A stretch of DNA of 64,000 bases, taken from contig NZ_JAHXZL010000011.1 in the NCBI RefSeq assembly GCF_019429525.1, positions 62,001-126,000 of the forward strand, read 5' to 3'. The stretch's first letter is position 1. Each line of letters starts with the position of its first letter. Made by a program: the position numbers and the translations under genes. The notes under the pieces are model-generated. The model had not been told where the DNA came from. It worked only from the letters and a program-made list of their open reading frames with translations, and ran no database searches. Shown in pieces: positions 37,625-46,501 of this stretch. Source of the stretch: Sphingomonas folli (GTDB taxonomy: Bacteria > Pseudomonadota > Alphaproteobacteria > Sphingomonadales > Sphingomonadaceae).

Positions 37625-39040
37625 TCAGGCCGTGCGTGGCGAGGGGTCAGGCAACAGGCCGAGCCGCGCGCGCGCCGACCAGCGCCAGATCAGCAGCGCG
37701 GAGACGACCCCCAGCCCCGCGGCGAGCCCCCACCAGATGCCGATCGCGCCCCAGCCCGCGGTGAAGCCGAGCAGAGCCGCGATGCCGAAGCCGATCCCCC
37801 AATAGCCGAACACCTGGATCATCATCGGCACGCGTGTGTCCTGCACCCCGCGCAGCACCCCCGCGGCGACCGCCTGCGCGCCGTCGACCAGCTGGAACAC
37901 CGCGGCGACGCCGAGCAGCTCCACCGCGAGCGCCGCCACCGCGACCTCGCGCGCCGGGTCGACATAGACCCGCACCAGCAGCCCGGGCACCGCCCAGAGC
38001 ACCGAGGCGCTGACCACCATCACCGCGATGCCCGACACGACCGCGACGCCGCCCGCGCGCCCGACCCAGCGCGGGTCGGCGGCGCCATAGGCGAGGCCGA
38101 CGCGGATCGTCGCCGCCTGCGCCAGCCCGAACGGGATCTGGAAGGCGATCGCCGCGATGTTGAGCGCCACCGCGTGCGCGTCGATCGCGGTGACCGAGAT
38201 CAGCCCCATCAGCAGCGCGGCGCCGCCGAACAGCCCGCCCTCCGCCATCCAGCCGAGCGCGATCGGCGCGCCCAGCGTCGCGATCTCGACCAGGCGCGGC
38301 CACTCCGTCCGCCACCAATTGCCGAACAGGTGGAAGCGGCGCAGCCGGCGGTCGGTCGACAGGATCACCGCGTAGCTCGCCGACGTGGCGAGCGAGGTGA
38401 GCACGCTCGCGATCGCGGCGCCCTCCAGCCCGAGCGCGGGGAAGCCAGCGTTGCCGAAGACGAGGCACCAGTTGGCGGAGACCGCGACCCCGAGCGCGAG
38501 CAGCGTCACCACCAGCGCCCAGCCCGGCCGCCCCAGCGCGGCGGCGGTGAGCCGCATCAGCGCGGCGGCGACCGCGAAGGGCGCGGCGAGCGACAGCAGG
38601 CGGCAGAAGCTGCCCGCGCGCGCCGCCACCGCGGCGTCCTGCCCGGCGAGCCGCAGGATCGGCTCGGCGAGGTTGAGCAGCGCCACCACCACCAGCGAAC
38701 CCGCCGCGGCGAGCCACAGCGCCATGCGGAACGAGCGCCGCACCTGGCGCACCGCGCCGATGCGGCGGCCGAGCGCGGCGGCGATCAGCGGCTCGGCCGC
38801 GCCGACCAGCCCGACCAGCGCGAAGGCGAGCAGGTTGAACAGGAACACGCCCAGCGTGGCGGCGGCGAACTCGACCGGGCCGAGCCGCGCGACGAACACG
38901 ACGTCGACCGCGAACACCGCCATCTGGAGCAGGTTGGCCCCCACCAGCGGCCCGGCGAGCGCGGCGAGCGCGCGCAGCTCGCGCTGCCACGTGGCGGGCG
39001 CGCGCTCGGTCAGCGGGTGGAGGGTGGCGGCGCCGTGCAT
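37625..39040 (-). CDS. MATE-family multidrug efflux protein
   Basis: 471 residues with about 12 hydrophobic segments, as expected for MATE transporters. Repeated features of the two halves are LAGPLVGANLLQMAVFAVDVVFVARLG (first helices) and LGAPIALGWMAEGGLFGGAALLMG (start of the second half). There is a conserved-looking GAADPRWVGRAG loop and ...GVLRGVQDTRVPM. It should export cationic drugs or metabolites driven by Na+ or H+. The ATG at 39040 is chosen; the longer open frame is non-conserved. Confidence 0.93.
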   Translation of the reverse strand: MHGAATLHPLTERAPATWQRELRALAALAGPLVGANLLQMAVFAVDVVFVARLGPVEFAAATLGVFLFNLLAFALVGLVGAAEPLIAAALGRRIGAVRQVRRSFRMALWLAAAGSLVVVALLNLAEPILRLAGQDAAVAARAGSFCRLLSLAAPFAVAAALMRLTAAALGRPGWALVVTLLALGVAVSANWCLVFGNAGFPALGLEGAAIASVLTSLATSASYAVILSTDRRLRRFHLFGNWWRTEWPRLVEIATLGAPIALGWMAEGGLFGGAALLMGLISVTAIDAHAVALNIAAIAFQIPFGLAQAATIRVGLAYGAADPRWVGRAGGVAVVSGIAVMVVSASVLWAVPGLLVRVYVDPAREVAVAALAVELLGVAAVFQLVDGAQAVAAGVLRGVQDTRVPMMIQVFGYWGIGFGIAALLGFTAGWGAIGIWWGLAAGLGVVSALLIWRWSARARLGLLPDPSPRTA

Positions 39041-39324
39041 CGCGGCGTGCCGTAGCGGAGATGGCGCCGCGGTGCACGCGGGGTGTTCGCGGGGAGGCCG
39101 CCCCAGGTGGGCCTCGGCGACGGAGACGAGCGAACGACGCCTGTATCGCCATCCTGGACAGGACAGACGACCCTCTCGCCCGACGCCGCCGTCATCCTGA
39201 GCATCCACCGCCGCGCCCGGCGCCGCGGCACGAGAGTGAGCGGCCCGGCGAACCCCGGGGACGAGTTCAAAGTGGGCCAGCAGGACGGGGCGGCAAGGCC
39301 CAGCGGCCGCCCGCCGCCCCTCGC

Positions 39325-42300
39325 TCAGAACTTCACGCTCGCCCCGGCGCTGAAGTTGCGCCCGACCAGGCCGGCATAGTGCCAGCTGATCAGATAGTTC
39401 GGCGCGGTGGGATAGGCCGCCGACGCGAGCGGCGCGCGCGCGTCGGTGAGGTTCTCCACGTTGAGGAAGAAGCGCATGCGGTCGTTCACCGCCACCGCGG
39501 CGTTCAGGTCGACGTAGACGAACGGGCGTACGAAACACTGTTTCCGCACGTCGCTCCCCGCCGGGATCGCCGCCCGCGTGCTGTTGCAGGAGAGATCGAT
39601 CCTGCCGCCGACCGGCTCGATCTCGTCCGCGGCGACCTGTTTGATCCGGCCCACGTAATAGGTCGTCGTCGTCAACGAGAAGGCACCCACGTCGAGCGCG
39701 TTCTGCCAATTCCCGCGGATCCGCGGCGTGCCGCTGCCCGACGACAGCTCGAACGGCCCGATCGTCCCCGCATATCGCTGGACGACGCCCGTCGGCGTCA
39801 CCAGGTCGAGACGAAGCACGCGGGTGACGTCGAGCCGCTCGGTCAACCGCGTGCCGCTCGCGACCGGGATCCGCGCGTTGGCCTGCACGTCGATGCCCGA
39901 GCTCACCTGATAGTTGGCGTTGACATAGGGCACGTCGAACACGAGCAGGCGCGGCAGCGCGTCCGGGTTGACGGGATCGGGTGCGTCGATCACGTCGCAC
40001 TTATAGCCCTGACCCGGTGCCACCGCCGCCAGCGCGGCGCAGCCGGCGGTGGCATTGGCCTGGGCGTAATAGGCCGCGATCGCCTCGGCGCGTCGCGGTC
40101 CGGTGACGATCAGGTCCGACTTGCGGATGTTGTAATAGTCGGCGGTGAGATCGAACCAGCGCGCCGGCTTCAGGATCGTGCCGAAGGTGAGGCTGCGCGA
40201 CACCTCGGGCAGGATGGCGGGGTTGCCGGTGGCGCCGCTGCCCAGGCTGTAGCTGCCGTGATAGGCACGGTTGCCGGGATGCGCCGCGACGAAGCTCGCC
40301 GGCGGGGTGAAGGAGGCGAAGCCGGCGTAGCTGCTCGAGGCATTGTTCTCGGCGAAGGTGGGCGCGCGGAAGCCCTGCGAGTAGGTGCCCCGCAGCGCGA
40401 TCGCCTCGACCGGGGTGAGCTTGATCCCGACCTTGGGCGAGAGATGGCCGTAGCCCTGCGAATAATGGTCGTAGCGGCCGGAGACGTTGAGGTCGATCTG
40501 CTCGAGGAAGGGCGCGTCGATCTCGAAGAAGCCCGCCGCCACGGTCTGCTGCCCGCGCGCCGAGGAGGTGTTCAGCCCGTAATAGCTCAGGTCCGCGTTC
40601 CGATTGCGGTTCAGCAGCGTCTCGCGGCGCAGCTGGAAACCGGCGCCCATGTTGAGGTCGCCGCCGCCCAGTGCCATCACCGACTTGATCAGCGAGCCGC
40701 CGACCGTCGCCTCGGTCGAGTAGGACGGCGTCGTGCGATCGGGCGAGACCTGCGCGCGCACCGCCGCGTCGTTGCGCTCGGGATGGACGAAGTCATAGGC
40801 GCCCGTATTGATCGCGCGCAGCAGCCCCTGGATCTGGATCGCGCCGTGCTGCGTCACGCTGAGATCGTCACGCGCGTAGACGCCGTTGAGGCGGAAGCTG
40901 AAGCCGTCGCCGAACTTGCCCGAGATGCCCGCGGTGGCGCGGTACACGTCGACGGAGCGGTCGGTGCCGGCCGGGATGTCGCCGAACAGGTAATAGATTC
41001 GCGCCGCACCCTGGCCCGGGCGGTCCGCGTACGTGGCGGCATAGGGGTTGTTGGGGTTGAGCCTGCGATCGGCGGCGTGGACGCAGTCCACCCCTGCCGC
41101 GCAGACGTAGACCGGCAGCACGATGCCGGGGCTGCTCGACGCCAGCGCGGCGGGGCCGCCGAACGGCTGGGTCTGGCGGATCCCCGCCGGCCCGCCGGTG
41201 ATGCCGACCTCCGACCGCGAGTAGCTGCCCGAGGCGAAGGCCTCGAGGTGGTCGCTCAGGCGGACGGTCAGGCGCGCGGTCGTCGAGTAGCGCTGCTGGC
41301 GCGGCTGGATGATCCCATATTCGTCGATGAGGTCGTGTTCGCAGCCGGTGCCCTGTGCCGCGCCATCGGTCACCGTGAAGGTGCCGTGCGGGCAGCGCGT
41401 GGGATCGAGCAGCTGGTATCGCTTCGTCAGCGGCGCGCCGACCTTCCCCGCCAGCGGGTTGTTGAGGTCGCTCTGGGTGACGCGGGTGACCACCGCCTCC
41501 GGGTTGGGCGTGATCAGCGAATCGTCGTTGCGATTGCGATCGAGCAGCTCGCTGCGCCGCAGGTCGAGCGTGTTATACGGATAGCCGCGCGAGTGGTTGG
41601 TGATGAAGCCGTCGTACGTATACTCGCCGTTGACGTAGAAGTTCAAGCCTTGCGCGTGATAGTCGCCCACGCCCGCGGTCAGCGTCGCGCGATAGTGCGC
41701 GCCGTCGCCGTGCGCGGCGGTGCCGCCCTGGACCGAGCCGTCGACGCCCTGGACGTTCTTGCGGCTGATCAGGTTGACCACGCCGCCGATCGCGTCCGCG
41801 CCATAGGTGGAGGAGGCGCCGTCCTTGAGCACCTCGATCCGCTCGACCGTGCTGAACGGGATCGAGTTGAGGTCGACATAGGCGTTGTGACCGTCGTCGT
41901 TGAGCGGGAAGTTGGCCGAGCGCAGCCCGTCGATCAGCACCACCGTCGACGAGACCCCCAGGCCGCGCAGCGACACCGCGGCGCCGCCGGCCGAGAAGCC
42001 GCTCTTGAAGGCGGTCGAGATCGAGCCCGCGCCGTCGGCCGAGATCGAGCGGACTGCCTCCTGCACCGAGGTGATGTCGGCGCGCCGGAGGGTCTCCGCG
42101 GTCAGCACGGTGGACGGTGAGATCTGCGTGACGTTGGAGTCACGGAACAGCGTGCCGGTGACGACGATCTCGGGCCGCTGCGGCTCGGGCCGGCCGGCCG
42201 CGGCAGCCGGGTCGGCCGCGGTCGCGTCCGCCGGCGTCGGCGCGTTCTGCCGCGCGTGCGCCGGGGCGGCGGTCGCGACGAGCACCGCCGCGGTGGATAG

Positions 42301-42342
42301 CCCGCGTCGCAGCGCGGACCGTGCTGTAGAGCTCAGGATCAT
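39325..42342 (-). CDS. TonB-dependent outer-membrane receptor (Oar/FyuA-like long type)
   Basis: 1005 residues from ATG 42342, preceded by a GGGAAGAAG ribosome-binding site. The signal peptide is about 1-30 (RGLSTAAVLVATAAPAHA). The TonB-box-like EIVVTGTLF starts the plug near 62, and TSVQEAVRSISADGAG and IDGLRSANFPLND lie within it. The barrel contains a large number of Tyr/Arg strands and ends in SAGASVKF with the terminal Phe. Four extracellular-loop cysteine pairs suggest disulfides. It imports an unknown large substrate; no catabolic enzymes flank it, so no ligand can be proposed. Confidence 0.92.
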   Translation of the reverse strand: MILSSTARSALRRGLSTAAVLVATAAPAHARQNAPTPADATAADPAAAAGRPEPQRPEIVVTGTLFRDSNVTQISPSTVLTAETLRRADITSVQEAVRSISADGAGSISTAFKSGFSAGGAAVSLRGLGVSSTVVLIDGLRSANFPLNDDGHNAYVDLNSIPFSTVERIEVLKDGASSTYGADAIGGVVNLISRKNVQGVDGSVQGGTAAHGDGAHYRATLTAGVGDYHAQGLNFYVNGEYTYDGFITNHSRGYPYNTLDLRRSELLDRNRNDDSLITPNPEAVVTRVTQSDLNNPLAGKVGAPLTKRYQLLDPTRCPHGTFTVTDGAAQGTGCEHDLIDEYGIIQPRQQRYSTTARLTVRLSDHLEAFASGSYSRSEVGITGGPAGIRQTQPFGGPAALASSSPGIVLPVYVCAAGVDCVHAADRRLNPNNPYAATYADRPGQGAARIYYLFGDIPAGTDRSVDVYRATAGISGKFGDGFSFRLNGVYARDDLSVTQHGAIQIQGLLRAINTGAYDFVHPERNDAAVRAQVSPDRTTPSYSTEATVGGSLIKSVMALGGGDLNMGAGFQLRRETLLNRNRNADLSYYGLNTSSARGQQTVAAGFFEIDAPFLEQIDLNVSGRYDHYSQGYGHLSPKVGIKLTPVEAIALRGTYSQGFRAPTFAENNASSSYAGFASFTPPASFVAAHPGNRAYHGSYSLGSGATGNPAILPEVSRSLTFGTILKPARWFDLTADYYNIRKSDLIVTGPRRAEAIAAYYAQANATAGCAALAAVAPGQGYKCDVIDAPDPVNPDALPRLLVFDVPYVNANYQVSSGIDVQANARIPVASGTRLTERLDVTRVLRLDLVTPTGVVQRYAGTIGPFELSSGSGTPRIRGNWQNALDVGAFSLTTTTYYVGRIKQVAADEIEPVGGRIDLSCNSTRAAIPAGSDVRKQCFVRPFVYVDLNAAVAVNDRMRFFLNVENLTDARAPLASAAYPTAPNYLISWHYAGLVGRNFSAGASVKF

Positions 42343-42734
42343 CGACTTCTTCCCTGTTTCACGCCGACACGCCCGCGTCGCTTGCCGTCGGTGACGGTGA
42401 GGCCGCGCGAGCGAGCACACGGCGCCGTCGGAGAAGACCGCGGCAGCCGGGTTCGTTATAGGGAGCGGTCGGATGGCGGCCGGGTCGGCGGCGTAGATTT
42501 TTCAGTGACCCGGCCGATTCTCCACCGCCGCGCGCGGGCGTCGGCCAGCGCCCAGCGGTCGCGCGGCGTCCGGTCAGCGGGAGCGACCCCTTCTCCGCCG
42601 GGTACGCCGGGGCACGCCGCGCCGCGGGCGGGGCCGCGCCGGGCGGCCGCCCGCCAAACCGTATTGCTCACTTCATACACGTCGGGCTAGGCTGGGGGCC
42701 GCGCGACTCTCCCGCGAGAAGGTGGAAAATCACG
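42343..42734. other. Divergent control region of a TonB receptor and sppA
   Basis: 392 bases, no gene. A possible weak promoter for sppA is TTGCTC (42664-42669), an 18-base spacer and TAGGCT (42688-42693). On the receptor side a TATAAC box is present on the minus strand near 42455-42460 without a good -35. No repeat copy was seen. Confidence 0.4.
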
Positions 42735-44612
42735 ATGAAACTGGTGCGCGGCGCCTGGAAGCTGCTGGTGGGCATCAAGGACGCGCTGGTGCTCGCGGCG
42801 ATGCTGCTGTTCTTCGCGCTGCTGTTCGCCGCGCTCAACGCGCGCTCGCGCCCCGGCGCGATCAGGGACGGCGCACTGGTGCTCGCGCTCGACGGCCCGA
42901 TCGTCGAGCAGCCCGAGGAGATCCAGCCCACCGCGCTGCTCAGCGGCCAGCAGATCGGCAAGCAATATCGCCTGCGCGACCTGCTGCGCGCGATCGACTC
43001 GGCCGGGCGCGACGACCGCGTCAAGGCGATCGTGCTCGATCTCGACAAGTTCGGCGGCGGCTATCCGGCGTCGCTCGGCGAGGTGCAGGACGCGCTGCTG
43101 CGCGCGCGCAAGGCGGGCAAGCCGGTGCTGGCCTATGCCACCGCCTACACCGACGCGGGCTATCGCCTCGCCTCGGCGGCGAGCGAGATCTGGATGAACC
43201 CGATGGGCGGCACGATCTTCGCCGGGCCGGGCGGCAGCCAGCTCTACTACAAGGGGCTGCTCGACAAGATCGGGGTCAACGCGCACGTCTATCGCGTCGG
43301 CAAGTTCAAGTCGGCGGTGGAGCCTTATACCCGCACCGACCAGAGCCCCGAGGCGCGCGCCGCCAGCCAGGAGCTGTACGGCACTCTCTTCCAGCAGTGG
43401 CGCGAGTCGATCGCGGCCGCGCGGCCCAAGGCGCAGGTGGCGCCGTGGCTGGCGCAGCCGGCGCAGCTGGTCCAGCAGGCGCAGGGCGACGTCGCCCAGG
43501 CCAATGTCGCCACCGGGCTGGTCGACAAGCTCGGCGACCGAGTCGCCTTCGGCCGCCGCGTCGCGCAGCTCGCCGGCGGGGACGACGGCAAGCCCGCGGG
43601 CTGGTTCCGCACGATCAGATACCAGCCCTATGTCGACGCCGCGCCGCTGCCCAAGACCGGGCAGATCGGCGTGCTCACCGTCGCGGGCGAGATCGTCGAC
43701 GGCGAGGCGCAGCCCGGCACCGCGGGCGGCGACACGATCGCGAAGCTGCTCTACCAGGGCATGATCGACAACAAGCTTAAGGCGCTGGTGCTGCGCGTCG
43801 ACTCGCCGGGCGGGTCGGTGCTGGCGTCGGAGAAGATCCGGCTGGCGGTGATGGAGGCCAAGCGCCGCGGCCTGCCCGTGGTGGTGTCGATGGGCGGGCT
43901 CGCCGCCTCGGGCGGTTACTGGGTCTCCACCCCGGGCGACGTGATCTTCGCCGAGCCGGGCACGATCACTGGCTCGATCGGCATCTTCGGCATCATCCCC
44001 ACGTTCGAGAACACGCTCGCCAAGATCGGGCTGTCGGCGGACGGGGTGAAGACCACGCCGCTGTCGGGCCAGCCCGATCTGCTCGCTGGCACCACGCCGC
44101 AGCTCGACGCGGTGGTGCAGTCGGGCATCGAGCACGGCTATCGCAAGTTCCTGACGCGCGTGTCGCAGTCGCGCGGGCTGCCGGTCGAGCGGGTCAACGA
44201 GATCGGCCAGGGCCGCGTCTGGGTCGGCGGGATCGCGCACCAGCTCAAGCTGGTCGACCGCTTCGGCGGGCTCGACGCCGCGGTGCGCGAGGCGGCGCGC
44301 CGCGCCAAGCTCGATCAGGACAAGCCGCCGGTGGTCTATCTCGACAAGAAGCCGGGCTTCGCCGCGCAGATCGCGCAGCAGCTCGCCAACCAGGAGGACG
44401 ACGACGACGCCGGCGCGCCCGCCGACGCGGTCGGCCAGCTGGCGTGGCAGCGCCAGCAGGCGTTCGCGGTCGCGCTCGGCGACGCCAAGCGGATGCTGAC
44501 CGGCGCGACCGTGCGCGCGCAATGCCTCGAGTGTGCCGGGCTCGGCCCGGTGCGCGCCAGCGCGGCGGACCGGACGTTGCTCCAGCTCGTGCTCGCCAAG
44601 GTGGGGCTCTGA
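42735..44612 (+). CDS. sppA: Signal peptide peptidase SppA, 67-kDa type
   Basis: 625 residues. An N-terminal membrane anchor is at about 13-35 (DALVLAAMLLFFALLFAAL). Two tandem ClpP-like domains follow. The catalytic dyad is visible: a Lys in GKFKSAVEPYTR (Lys190 or Lys192) of the first half and Ser392 in GGLAASGGYW of the second half. SppA degrades cleaved signal peptides in the inner membrane. The stop overlaps the ATG of the acetyltransferase (TGATG), so the two are translationally coupled. Length equals the E. coli 67K form. Confidence 0.96.
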   Translation: MKLVRGAWKLLVGIKDALVLAAMLLFFALLFAALNARSRPGAIRDGALVLALDGPIVEQPEEIQPTALLSGQQIGKQYRLRDLLRAIDSAGRDDRVKAIVLDLDKFGGGYPASLGEVQDALLRARKAGKPVLAYATAYTDAGYRLASAASEIWMNPMGGTIFAGPGGSQLYYKGLLDKIGVNAHVYRVGKFKSAVEPYTRTDQSPEARAASQELYGTLFQQWRESIAAARPKAQVAPWLAQPAQLVQQAQGDVAQANVATGLVDKLGDRVAFGRRVAQLAGGDDGKPAGWFRTIRYQPYVDAAPLPKTGQIGVLTVAGEIVDGEAQPGTAGGDTIAKLLYQGMIDNKLKALVLRVDSPGGSVLASEKIRLAVMEAKRRGLPVVVSMGGLAASGGYWVSTPGDVIFAEPGTITGSIGIFGIIPTFENTLAKIGLSADGVKTTPLSGQPDLLAGTTPQLDAVVQSGIEHGYRKFLTRVSQSRGLPVERVNEIGQGRVWVGGIAHQLKLVDRFGGLDAAVREAARRAKLDQDKPPVVYLDKKPGFAAQIAQQLANQEDDDDAGAPADAVGQLAWQRQQAFAVALGDAKRMLTGATVRAQCLECAGLGPVRASAADRTLLQLVLAKVGL

Positions 44613-45193
44613 TGCCCCCCGGCCCGATCGCGATCCGCGCCGCCACCGCCGAGGACGCCGCCGCCATCGCCGCGGTCTACGCGCCCTACGTGCTGCAGGG
44701 CACCGTCTCGTTCGAGAGCGAGGCGCCCGACGCGGCGGCGATGCGCGAGCGGATCGCCGAGTTCGACGGCTATTATCCCTGGATGGTGGCGGTCTCGCGC
44801 GGCGAGGACGGCGGCGAGCGCGGGCTGCTCGCCTACGCTTATGCCACGCGCTTCCGCGATCGCCCGGCCTATCGCTACGTCGTCGAGACCTCGATCTACG
44901 TCGCCGACGCGACCCAGCGCCAGGGCGTCGGCCGGCTGCTCTACGAGGCGCTGGTCGACACGCTGCGCGCGCAGGGCTTCACCCAGGCGATCGGCGTGAT
45001 CGCGCTGCCCAACGACGCCTCGATCACGCTGCACGAGGCGGTCGGCTTCCGCCGCGCCGGGGTCTATCGCGAGGTCGGCTACAAGAAGGGGCGCTGGATC
45101 GACGTCGGCCTGTGGCAGTGCGCGCTCAACGACTCGGCGATCCCGCCGGTCGAGCCGCGCGCCTTCCGCGACGTCGGCGTGCGACGCGACTGA
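44612..45193 (+). CDS. GNAT N-acetyltransferase, phosphinothricin acetyltransferase-like
   Basis: 193 residues with the GNAT fold of the Pat family: IRAATAEDAAAIAAVYAPYV at the start, then GLLAYAYATRFRDRPAYRYVVETSIYV. The acetyl-CoA loop is QRQGVGRLLYEAL (about 109-121). The PNDASITLHEAVGFRRAGVYREVGYKKGRW block is typical of phosphinothricin/methionine-sulfone acetyltransferases. It acetylates a small amine. The start overlaps the sppA stop, so expression follows sppA. A detoxification or housekeeping role is equally possible. Confidence 0.9.
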   Translation: MPPGPIAIRAATAEDAAAIAAVYAPYVLQGTVSFESEAPDAAAMRERIAEFDGYYPWMVAVSRGEDGGERGLLAYAYATRFRDRPAYRYVVETSIYVADATQRQGVGRLLYEALVDTLRAQGFTQAIGVIALPNDASITLHEAVGFRRAGVYREVGYKKGRWIDVGLWQCALNDSAIPPVEPRAFRDVGVRRD

Positions 45194-45533
45194 ACGCCGG
45201 CGCGTGGGAGCGTAGCGGCGTGCGCCGGTGCGGTCACGACGCTTCGATGAAGAGGGTGCACGCGGCGGCGCGGAGACGCGGAGGTGTCCCCGCGGGGCGG
45301 GGCGCGCTCATCGTCCCGGGGCATCGTAGGAGATGCCGCTGCCGCGGCGCGGCTCGACCTCCCTCCGCCTCCGCCTGAACGAACCTTCCGCGCGGCGTCG
45401 CGTGACCGCGATCGCCCCGGCGTCGGCGCGCTCTGCCGCCATAACGGGCTACTGACCCGCCCGCCCTCACCGCCCGACACCGCCCCCTCGCTACGATTCC
45501 CTGACGGCGCCGGCGCGCCGAGGGAGGCGAGCG
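45194..45533. other. Gene-free region
   Basis: 340 bases between the acetyltransferase and the DUF805 gene. Small frames exist on both strands but have no recognisable features, and no listed repeat family was found. Confidence 0.4.
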
Positions 45534-45953
45534 ATGGAGCATCTCACCCGGCCGTGGCGGCTCTACGGCGAGCTCGCCGGCCGTGCGACCCGGCGCGAGC
45601 TCGCCGGCTTCGACCTCACCTTCCTCGCCGCGCTGGCGCTGGCCTGGCAGGCCCCCGCGCTCGCCGCGCCCTGGCTCGGCGCGCTCGACCTGCGCCCCGC
45701 GGCGATGCGCGGGGGCGTGCTGCTCGCCGCGCTGGGGTTCGTGCTGCTGTTCGGCGCCGCGCCCTGCGTCGCGGTGCATGCGCGCCGGCTGCACGATGCC
45801 GGGCGGTCGGGCTGGTGGCTGCTGCTGCCCCTCGCCGCCCCGCTGCTGCTGCTGCCGGGCACGCGCGGCGCCAACCGCTACGGCGCCGACCCGCGGGAGC
45901 GCGCCGGTACGCCCGCCCGCGCCACAGAACCCGCGCCGCTGCGCGCGGCGTGA
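45534..45953 (+). CDS. DUF805 membrane protein
   Basis: A 139-residue integral membrane protein with three hydrophobic segments. It has the DUF805 hallmark ARRLHDAGRSGWWLLLPLAAPLLLL (about 83-107), followed by PGTRGANRYGADP, which corresponds to the usual G-x-N-x-Y-G-x-D-P ending. The N-terminus (GELAGRATRRELAGFDL) also fits: R-A-T-R-x-E. Function of the family is unknown. Confidence 0.85.
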   Translation: MEHLTRPWRLYGELAGRATRRELAGFDLTFLAALALAWQAPALAAPWLGALDLRPAAMRGGVLLAALGFVLLFGAAPCVAVHARRLHDAGRSGWWLLLPLAAPLLLLPGTRGANRYGADPRERAGTPARATEPAPLRAA

Positions 45954-46032
45954 GGAGCGCGTGACCGTCGCGCGCGCGGTGCGGGTGAGAGCGACACATC
46001 AGGGGCTGATCCCTCTGATGTGGACCAGTGGA

Positions 46033-46108
46033 GTGCTCCTGAGGACGCAGGAGCCCAAGCCACGAGCGTCACCCCTGCGGCCTTAGGCTCGGGCGTTCGC
46101 CGGAGCAC
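46033..46108. repeat. Family A repeat, copy A6
   Basis: A 76-bp core, GTGCTCCTGAGGACGCAGGA to CGTTCGCCGGAGCAC, closely matching A1. Outer arms CTGATCCCTCTGATGTGG and GGAGGTGGATCAG are inverted copies of each other. Confidence 0.85.
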
Positions 46109-46188
46109 GGATCGGTGGAGGTGGATCAGACTCGGGGCGGCGGAAGCGGGACCTTCACGGGCTTCCCGGTAGACCTCCCGTTCCGCGC

Positions 46189-46278
46189 CGTCCCGGACCT
46201 GGTCCGGGATCCACCCTCCCGCGCGAGCGACACGTTCCGGATGTGCCGCCCGGCGGATCCCGGACCAGCTCCGGGATG
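46189..46278. repeat. Family B repeat, copy B3 (diverged)
   Basis: CGTCCCGGACCTGGTCCGGG at the left and GGACCAGCTCCGGGATGAG at the right, with one base lost from the left CGTCATCC end relative to B1 and B2. Confidence 0.7.
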
Positions 46279-46501
46279 AGGCTGATGTTTCACAAGGGTC
46301 TCGCGTAGGCCGCCGGTCGGGCGGGGACGGCGATCCGGTCGCCACCGCGGTGCCGGCTGGGCCCCGGCCCGTCAGGCACATCACGTCGGCCCCCCGCCCG
46401 AGCAGCCGAAGCGGGTTACCCGGGGCGGCGAAGCGCCGCGCCCGGTCACCCGTGAGTCGCTGAGCCTACCTAGCTCCCGCCCCGCAACTGGGGTGTGGAC
46501 C

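Larger units (their letters stand above)
45954..46501. other. Repeat-rich gene-free region upstream of a TonB receptor
   Basis: 548 bases holding family A copy A6 with its outer arms (about 46004-46132) and family B copy B3 (46189-46278). The last 200 bases have no clear signal; the receptor promoter must lie there. Confidence 0.55.
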